A stretch of DNA of 64,000 nucleotides. Origin: Streptomyces sp. NBC_00287. Lineage in GTDB: Bacteria; Actinomycetota; Actinomycetes; Streptomycetales; Streptomycetaceae. The position numbers and the translations under genes were made by a program. Position 1 is the stretch's first letter, and each line of letters starts with the position of its first letter. The notes under the pieces are model-generated. The model had not been told where the DNA came from. It was given only the letters and a program-made list of their open reading frames with translations, and ran no database searches. Positions 58,996-64,000 of this stretch are shown here, in pieces. The stretch covers positions 1,860,001 through 1,924,000 of the forward strand of contig NZ_CP108053.1 in NCBI RefSeq assembly GCF_036173105.1, written 5' to 3'.

Positions 58996-59686
58996 GGGCC
59001 GGACCGGGCCCGATCCCGAGTTCGTCGTGCAGGGACCGGCGTACGGCCCGATAGGCGCGCAGGGCGTCGGACGGCCGCCCGGACCGATGGAGCGCGACGA
59101 TGAGCTGACAGTGCAGCCGCTCCCGCAACGGATGTGCCACCGCCAACTCCATGAGCTCACCGGTGAGTTCCCGATGCCGCCCGAGCTTGAGGTCAGCGGC
59201 GATCCGCTGCTCCAGCACACAGAGCCGCTGCTCCTCCAGCCGAGTAGCGGCGGACCGCAGAATCACTCCCTGCGGAACCCCGGACAAGGCGGGCCCACTC
59301 CATAGCGCGAGGGCGTCCGCCAAGTCCCGTGAGGCGCCGGCGAAGTCCTCATCCCGCAACGCGCCCCGCCCCCGCTCGCTGAGCTCCTCGAACAGATGCA
59401 GATCCACATCGTCCCGCTCGACGTCCAGCACATACCCGGGCGCCCGACTGACCAACGGCCGCCCGACCCCACCCTCCGCGAGCGCCTTGCGCACATGGCA
59501 GATGTACACATGCAGAGTGCTGGAGGCGGTACGGGGCGGCCCATCGGCCCAGAGCTCATCGATGAGCGCCTCGCTGGACACCACCGAGCCCGCCCGCACC
59601 AACAGAGTGGCGAGAACGGCCCGAGGCTTGGCAGCGGCCGGAGTACGGGGACAGAAACGAACCGGACCCAGAACACGAAACCGCAC
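58889..59686 (-). CDS. SARP-family regulator (second of two)
   Basis: 265 residues from GTG 59686, with AGAGGAG seven nt before it. The winged helix (about 1-90, VRFRVLGPVRF and LHVYICHVRKAL) is followed by the BTAD (FEELSERGRGALRDEDF, LTGELMELAVAHPLRERLHC). It lies at the far end of the cluster, convergent with the operon, with which it overlaps by 107 bp. The C-terminal 35-40 residues are basic and Ser/Pro-rich and encoded opposite the hydrolase end. Confidence 0.9.
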   Translation of the reverse strand: MRFRVLGPVRFCPRTPAAAKPRAVLATLLVRAGSVVSSEALIDELWADGPPRTASSTLHVYICHVRKALAEGGVGRPLVSRAPGYVLDVERDDVDLHLFEELSERGRGALRDEDFAGASRDLADALALWSGPALSGVPQGVILRSAATRLEEQRLCVLEQRIAADLKLGRHRELTGELMELAVAHPLRERLHCQLIVALHRSGRPSDALRAYRAVRRSLHDELGIGPGPALNRLRDHVLSAAGSVPASAGAHRRGPVSRAHRRTS

Positions 59687-59783
59687 GGGGCAGCTCCTCT
59701 CAAGGAAACTGCGCCAAGCCTCGCGACTCCGTCTGAAGAAGCACGGGAGACTCAAGGGAGCCTCGAAACGCCGACCGAACCCG

Positions 59784-62591
59784 TCACCCCACCGACGAGT
59801 AGGCCACAACCCCCCGCAGCAACTGATCAACCGCCTTGCGCGCAGCCTTCGCCACAGTCGACCCCTCCACAGGAGAAGCCGCTGAAATCTGCCCCAGCAC
59901 ATCGATCACCTGCTTGCACCACCGCACAAAGTCCCCCGCAGGCATCTCAGCCTCCCGAAGGACCTCATCCAGCCCCTTACCCGAGGCCCACATATACGCG
60001 GCCCAGGCAAACCCCAGATCAGGCTCCCGCTGCCCGACCCCCTCGGTCTGACTGATCCGGAAGTCCTCCTCAAGGGCATCGAGCCGCCCCCAGATCCGAA
60101 CCATCTCCCCGAGCGCGGCCTTCGCCTTCCCGGAAGGCAGCTTCGGTGCCATCGCGTCGTCGCCGACGCGCGCCTCGTACACCAGGGCAGAGACACAGGC
60201 CGCCAGCTCAGCCGGAGCCAACCCCTCCCAGACCCCGGCCCGCAGACACTCACTGGCCAACAGATCCAGCTCGCCGTACAACCGCGCCAGCCGCTTACCG
60301 TGCTCGGTGACCTCGTCACCCCGCAGATAGTCCAGCTCGGTCAGCAGCGCCACGATCCGGTCGAAGGTCCGCGCGATGGTGTTGGTGCGCCCCTCGATCC
60401 GCCGCTCCAGCTGCGAGGTGTCCCGCAGCAGCCGGTGATACCGCTCGGCCCAACGGGCGTGGTCCTCACGGTCGTTGCACCCATGGCAGGGATGCGCGCG
60501 CAGAGCGCTGCGCAGCCGCGCGATCTCCCGGTCGTCCGCGGCCTGCGACCGCTTCTTGCGCGCCCGCTCCGGCGGAATGTGCCCCGCCTTGGTGCGCAGC
60601 GCGGAGGCGAGATCCCGACGGGACTGCGGGGAGCGCGGGTTGAAGGACTTCGGGATCCGCATTCGCTCCAGCGCCTCGACCGGCACCGGGAAGTCCATCG
60701 ACGCCAGCCGCTTGACCTGCCGCTCGGCGGTGAGCACCAGCGGCCGCGGCCCGTCATGGTGCTCGAAGCCCCGGTGGCCGTTGGACCGCCCGGCGGGCAG
60801 CCCCGGATCCAGCACCAGCGCGAGCCCCGCGTACTTGCCGGTCGGGACATGGATGACATCGCCCGGCTTGAGCTTCTCCAGCGCGACGGCGGCCTCGGCG
60901 CGCCGCTGGGCCACGCCCTCCCGGGCCAGCTCGGTCTCCCGGTCCTTCAGCTCGCGACGGAGCTGCGCGTACTCCTCGAAGTCGCCGAGGTGGCAGGTCA
61001 TGGAGTCCTTGTAGCCCTCGAGCCCCTCCTCGTTGCGCTGCACCTGCCGGGAGATCCCGACGACCGACTTGTCGGCCTGGAACTGCGCGAACGACGTCTC
61101 CAGCAGCTCGCGCGAGCGATGCCGCCCGAACTGCTCGACGAGGTTGACCGCCATGTTGTACGACGGCTTGAAGCTGGAGCGCAGCGGATACGTACGGGTG
61201 CCGGCGAGCCCCGCGAGATGTTCGGGGCTCATCCCCCGCTGCCACAGCACGACGGCGTGGCCCTCGACGTCGATACCGCGCCGTCCCGCACGACCGGTCA
61301 ACTGCGTGTACTCACCCGGTGTGATGTCGGCGTGCTGCTCGCCGTTCCACTTGACGAGCTTCTCCAACACCACGGACCGCGCGGGCATGTTGATGCCGAG
61401 CGCGAGCGTCTCGGTGGCGAAGACGGCCTTCACCAGACCGCGGACGAACAGCTCCTCGACGACCTCCTTGAAGGTCGGCAGCATGCCCGCGTGATGGGCA
61501 GCGATCCCGCGCTCCAGGCCCTCCAGCCACTCGTAATAGCCGAGGACATGCAGATCCTCGGTCGGAATGGACGCCGTGCGCTCCTCGACCAGGGCGCGCA
61601 CCTTCTCCCGCGCCTCCTCGTCGTTGAGCCGGAGTCCCGCGTACAGGCACTGCTGTACGGCGGCCTCGCAGGCGGCGCGGCTGAAGATGAAGGTGATGGC
61701 GGGCAGCAGCCCCTCGGCGTCGAGCCGTTCGATGACCTCGGGCCGGCCCGGCGTCCACACCCGCGAGCGCTGTCTGCGCTCCCGCTCCCGGTCGGCCTCG
61801 CGCATGGCGCGCCCGCGTCTGCGGTCCTGGAACGACGGCCGGGTGGCCTCCATGCGCGCCAGCCGCGTCAGATCGGGGTTGACGGCCTTCTTGTGGCCCT
61901 CGCCCTCCTCGAACAGGTCGTACATCCGGCGTCCGGCCAGCACATGCTGGAACAGCGGGACGGGACGGTGCTCGGAGACGATCACCTCCGTGTCGCCGCG
62001 GACGGTGTCCAGCCAGTCGCCGAACTCCTCGGCGTTGGACACGGTGGCCGAGAGGGACACCAGGGTCACCGACTCGGGGAGGTGGATGATCACCTCTTCC
62101 CATACGGCGCCCCGGAACCGGTCGGAGAGGTAGTGCACCTCGTCCATGACCACATAGCCCAGACCGATGAGGGTCTGCGAGCCCGCGTACAGCATGTTCC
62201 GCAGCACCTCGGTGGTCATCACGACCACCGGGGCACCGGAGTTGACGCTGTTGTCGCCGGTGAGCAGACCGACCTTGTCCGCGCCGTAACGGCGGCACAG
62301 GTCGGCGTACTTCTGGTTCGACAGCGCCTTGATGGGCGTCGTGTAGAAGCACTTCTTGCCCTGCTGCAGGGCGAGGTGGACGGCGAACTCGCCCACGATC
62401 GTCTTGCCGGAACCGGTGGGGGCGGCCACCAGCACGCCCTTTCCTTCTTCGAGTGCCTGGCAGGACTCGATCTGGAAGGGGTCGAGGCCGAAGTCGTACA
62501 TCTCGCGGAAGGAGGCGAGCGCGGTGGCCTGCTCGGCAGCCCGCAGACGGGCAGCCGCATACCGCTCGGCCGGTGAGAGGTCCTCTGTCAT
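59784..62591 (-). CDS. Ski2/Mtr4-like DEAD-box RNA helicase (HelY family)
   Basis: 935 residues. Walker A APTGSGKT, DEVH box MDEVHYLSDR, motif III SLSATVS, motif VI QLTGRAGRRGID, then a long insertion and a C-terminal DSHCT domain (about 770-930). It is expected to unwind structured RNA during decay or ribosome maturation. ATG 62591 is chosen as start (MTEDLSPAERY); the open frame extends 15 codons upstream with no homology. Confidence 0.93.
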   Translation of the reverse strand: MTEDLSPAERYAAARLRAAEQATALASFREMYDFGLDPFQIESCQALEEGKGVLVAAPTGSGKTIVGEFAVHLALQQGKKCFYTTPIKALSNQKYADLCRRYGADKVGLLTGDNSVNSGAPVVVMTTEVLRNMLYAGSQTLIGLGYVVMDEVHYLSDRFRGAVWEEVIIHLPESVTLVSLSATVSNAEEFGDWLDTVRGDTEVIVSEHRPVPLFQHVLAGRRMYDLFEEGEGHKKAVNPDLTRLARMEATRPSFQDRRRGRAMREADRERERRQRSRVWTPGRPEVIERLDAEGLLPAITFIFSRAACEAAVQQCLYAGLRLNDEEAREKVRALVEERTASIPTEDLHVLGYYEWLEGLERGIAAHHAGMLPTFKEVVEELFVRGLVKAVFATETLALGINMPARSVVLEKLVKWNGEQHADITPGEYTQLTGRAGRRGIDVEGHAVVLWQRGMSPEHLAGLAGTRTYPLRSSFKPSYNMAVNLVEQFGRHRSRELLETSFAQFQADKSVVGISRQVQRNEEGLEGYKDSMTCHLGDFEEYAQLRRELKDRETELAREGVAQRRAEAAVALEKLKPGDVIHVPTGKYAGLALVLDPGLPAGRSNGHRGFEHHDGPRPLVLTAERQVKRLASMDFPVPVEALERMRIPKSFNPRSPQSRRDLASALRTKAGHIPPERARKKRSQAADDREIARLRSALRAHPCHGCNDREDHARWAERYHRLLRDTSQLERRIEGRTNTIARTFDRIVALLTELDYLRGDEVTEHGKRLARLYGELDLLASECLRAGVWEGLAPAELAACVSALVYEARVGDDAMAPKLPSGKAKAALGEMVRIWGRLDALEEDFRISQTEGVGQREPDLGFAWAAYMWASGKGLDEVLREAEMPAGDFVRWCKQVIDVLGQISAASPVEGSTVAKAARKAVDQLLRGVVAYSSVG

Positions 62592-62676
62592 CGTGCTTTC
62601 GAGCGTACCGGGCCCCACTGACAACAGGACGATCATTATCCGGATCCGGTTTCCGCAAACCCCGGATCCGCGCAGC

Positions 62677-63567
62677 TCACGGCCCTACGACCCGTACCGC
62701 GCCCGGTATACAGCGCGCGGTGAGCGGCAGCGGCCCGAGCGGCTCCCCGTCGGCGTACCCGGTGATGCCCTCGGCGGCGATCTTCACCCGCGCGGCTCGG
62801 ACGACGGTGACCTTGGGATGGTCGACGTGGCCGCCCCGGTAGACGCTCGGGAACACCCTCAGCAGGGTGGCGCGGGAGCAGTCCCCGACGATCGTGATGT
62901 CGAACAGCCCGTCGGTGAGGTCGGCCCCGGGACAGATCCGCATGCCGCCGCCGTACGACGATCCGTTCCCGACCGCGACCAGCGTCGCCTCGATCTCCCG
63001 GACCTCGCCGCCGTCGAGCGTGATCCGGTACGGGAAGGGGCGGAAGGCGGCCAGCTCGGCGAGCATCGCGAGGTCGTACTTCAGGCGGCCGGTGGGCCAG
63101 CGCATGCGGTTGCCTCGGTCGTTGACCCGGGAGTCGAAGCCGGAGGCGAGGACGGTGCCGAACCAGCGGTCGTCGGCCTGTCCGAGGTCGATGTCGCGCA
63201 GCCGGGCGCCCTTGAGCGCCTCGGCGATCACCCGGCCCGCGGCGGCCGGGTCCAGCACGGGCAGGCCGAGGGCGCGGGCGAAGTCGTTGCCGGTGCCGAC
63301 GGCGACCAGGCCGAGGGGTGTGCGGGTGCCGGCGACGGCCTGGAGCGCGAGGTTGGCCATGCCGTCCCCGCCGACCGCGACCAGTGCCCCGGTGCCGTCC
63401 GCGACGGCGGCACGCGCGCGTGCGAGGGCGTCCTCGGCATCCGCCCCGATGACCGTCCGTACGGTGAATCCGGCCGCGCGGAACGCGGAAGCGGCCGGCT
63501 GCGCCGCATGAGCGCCCCGGCCGCGTCCGGCGGTGGGATTGACGAAGAGAGTGATCTCGCTGCTCAC
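62677..63567 (-). CDS. Diacylglycerol kinase-family lipid kinase
   Basis: 296 residues. DAGK catalytic motif VAVGGDGMANLALQAVAG, GTGNDFARALGLP and GFDSRVNDRGN are present; the C-terminal beta-sandwich holds YADGEPLGPLP. The enzyme phosphorylates diacylglycerol or a related lipid. It lies 31 bp from the tatC stop. Confidence 0.92.
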   Translation of the reverse strand: MSSEITLFVNPTAGRGRGAHAAQPAASAFRAAGFTVRTVIGADAEDALARARAAVADGTGALVAVGGDGMANLALQAVAGTRTPLGLVAVGTGNDFARALGLPVLDPAAAGRVIAEALKGARLRDIDLGQADDRWFGTVLASGFDSRVNDRGNRMRWPTGRLKYDLAMLAELAAFRPFPYRITLDGGEVREIEATLVAVGNGSSYGGGMRICPGADLTDGLFDITIVGDCSRATLLRVFPSVYRGGHVDHPKVTVVRAARVKIAAEGITGYADGEPLGPLPLTARCIPGAVRVVGP

Positions 63568-63598
63568 GGGTCAGACCCTATGAGCTGCCCCGCGATCT

Positions 63599-64000
63599 TC
63601 AGGTCACGTCGTCATAACCGTTGACCCGCTCCGTGGTCGCCTGCTCGGGCAGCGCCCGGCTGGCGGAGACGGTCTCGACCTCGCCGATCTCCTCGGGGGT
63701 GAGGTCGAGGTCGGAGGCCTCGTCGTCCGCGGGGCCCAGCGCGTCACGGCGGCGCCTGCGACGGTCGTTGAGCAGCGAGACGAAGGTCGCGGCGAAGTAC
63801 AGGATCCAGATGGGTCCGGCGAGCGCCAGCATGGTCAGCGGGTCGGTGCTCGGGGTCGCGAAGGCCGCGAACACGGTGATGCCCATGATCATGCCGCGCC
63901 ACCAGCCGAGCATGCGCTTGCCGGTGATGGCACCGCTGAAGTTCAGCATGACCAGCAGTAGCGGCAGCTCGAAGGAGAGACCGAAGACGATCACCATGCG
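63599..64000 (-). CDS. tatC: Sec-independent translocase TatC (partial, N-terminus outside the window)
   Basis: The last ~134 residues of TatC: helices at GLSFELPLLLVML, GITVFAAFATPSTDPLTML and ALAGPIWILYFAATFV, followed by an acidic/basic C-terminal tail (about 50 residues, ending VNGYDDVT). FELP and TPSTDP are conserved TatC blocks. With TatA/TatB it exports folded twin-arginine proteins. The N-terminal four helices are beyond the window edge. Confidence 0.9.
   Translation of the reverse strand, partial: RMVIVFGLSFELPLLLVMLNFSGAITGKRMLGWWRGMIMGITVFAAFATPSTDPLTMLALAGPIWILYFAATFVSLLNDRRRRRRDALGPADDEASDLDLTPEEIGEVETVSASRALPEQATTERVNGYDDVT

Overview
The window is chromosomal DNA from a Streptomyces-type actinomycete. 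It is very GC-rich, uses GTG and TTG starts with stop-start overlaps, contains rare TTA (bldA-type) leucine codons, a conservon, SARP regulators, an ActR-style direct repeat and an iron box of the DmdR type. From memory, the gene order over most of its length follows the S. coelicolor core chromosome (roughly SCO1594 to SCO1632): pheST, a histidine kinase, an RNA methyltransferase, infC-rpmI-rplT, then the ethanolamine/gamma-glutamyl operon, a glycine-betaine transporter, a small 5'-3' exonuclease, the conservon with a CYP157-type P450, a Ski2-like helicase, a diacylglycerol kinase and tatC. I had no database access to verify this.

Layout. 0-0.5 kb: start of a SpoIIE-type phosphatase. 0.7-8.1 kb: translation genes on the minus strand (pheT, pheS, a histidine kinase, a SpoU methyltransferase, rplT, rpmI, infC). 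8.4-16.7 kb: DUF1844 and SseB-like proteins, a beta-lactamase-like serine hydrolase, a mycosin-like protease coupled to a giant Pro-rich repeat membrane protein, a D-threonine-aldolase-like PLP enzyme and a DUF2510 protein. 16.7-21.8 kb: GlnA4-type gamma-glutamyl ligase, aldehyde dehydrogenase and SDR, divergent from a FadR-type repressor and a gamma-glutamyl hydrolase, which together look like an ethanolamine/polyamine utilisation unit. 21.8-29.2 kb: LysR regulator and TDT transporter, metal-receptor protein and XRE-cupin regulator, then a betaine ABC transporter whose permease is fused to two substrate-binding domains. 29.4-33.0 kb: exonuclease, iron-regulated siderophore-interacting protein, PASTA lipoprotein, pseudouridine synthase. 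33.0-37.5 kb: conservon cvnA-E.

The most notable region is 37.9-59.7 kb, which sits between the conservon and the helicase, genes I believe are adjacent in S. coelicolor. It carries an MMPL exporter, a two-component pair, two SARP regulators (one at each end), a type II thioesterase, an FAD monooxygenase and one translationally coupled ten-gene operon. The operon order is FkbH-like glyceryl loader, fatty acyl-AMP ligase, two acyl-CoA dehydrogenase-like proteins, ACP, a single PKS module (KS-AT-ACP, malonyl-type), KAS III-like enzyme, a second ACP, an E2-type acyltransferase and an alpha/beta hydrolase. The FkbH, KAS III, ACP, acyltransferase and hydrolase set is the tetronate cassette (agglomerin Agg1-5 / abyssomicin AbyA1-5 type). 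The ligase, paired dehydrogenases and ACP resemble the lipid-tail cassette of ramoplanin/enduracidin. I infer a 3-acyl tetronate: a fatty acid is activated, desaturated on the carrier, extended once without reduction, cyclised with a glyceryl unit, then acetylated and eliminated to a 5-methylene (exocyclic) tetronate. A shared motif (GNGGCWTAAG or its complement) lies upstream of the exporter, the first SARP and the main operon, and the second dehydrogenase has an in-frame TTA codon, which suggests cluster-specific and developmental control.

The window ends inside tatC. No tRNA, rRNA, CRISPR array, transposase or intact phage gene was seen.
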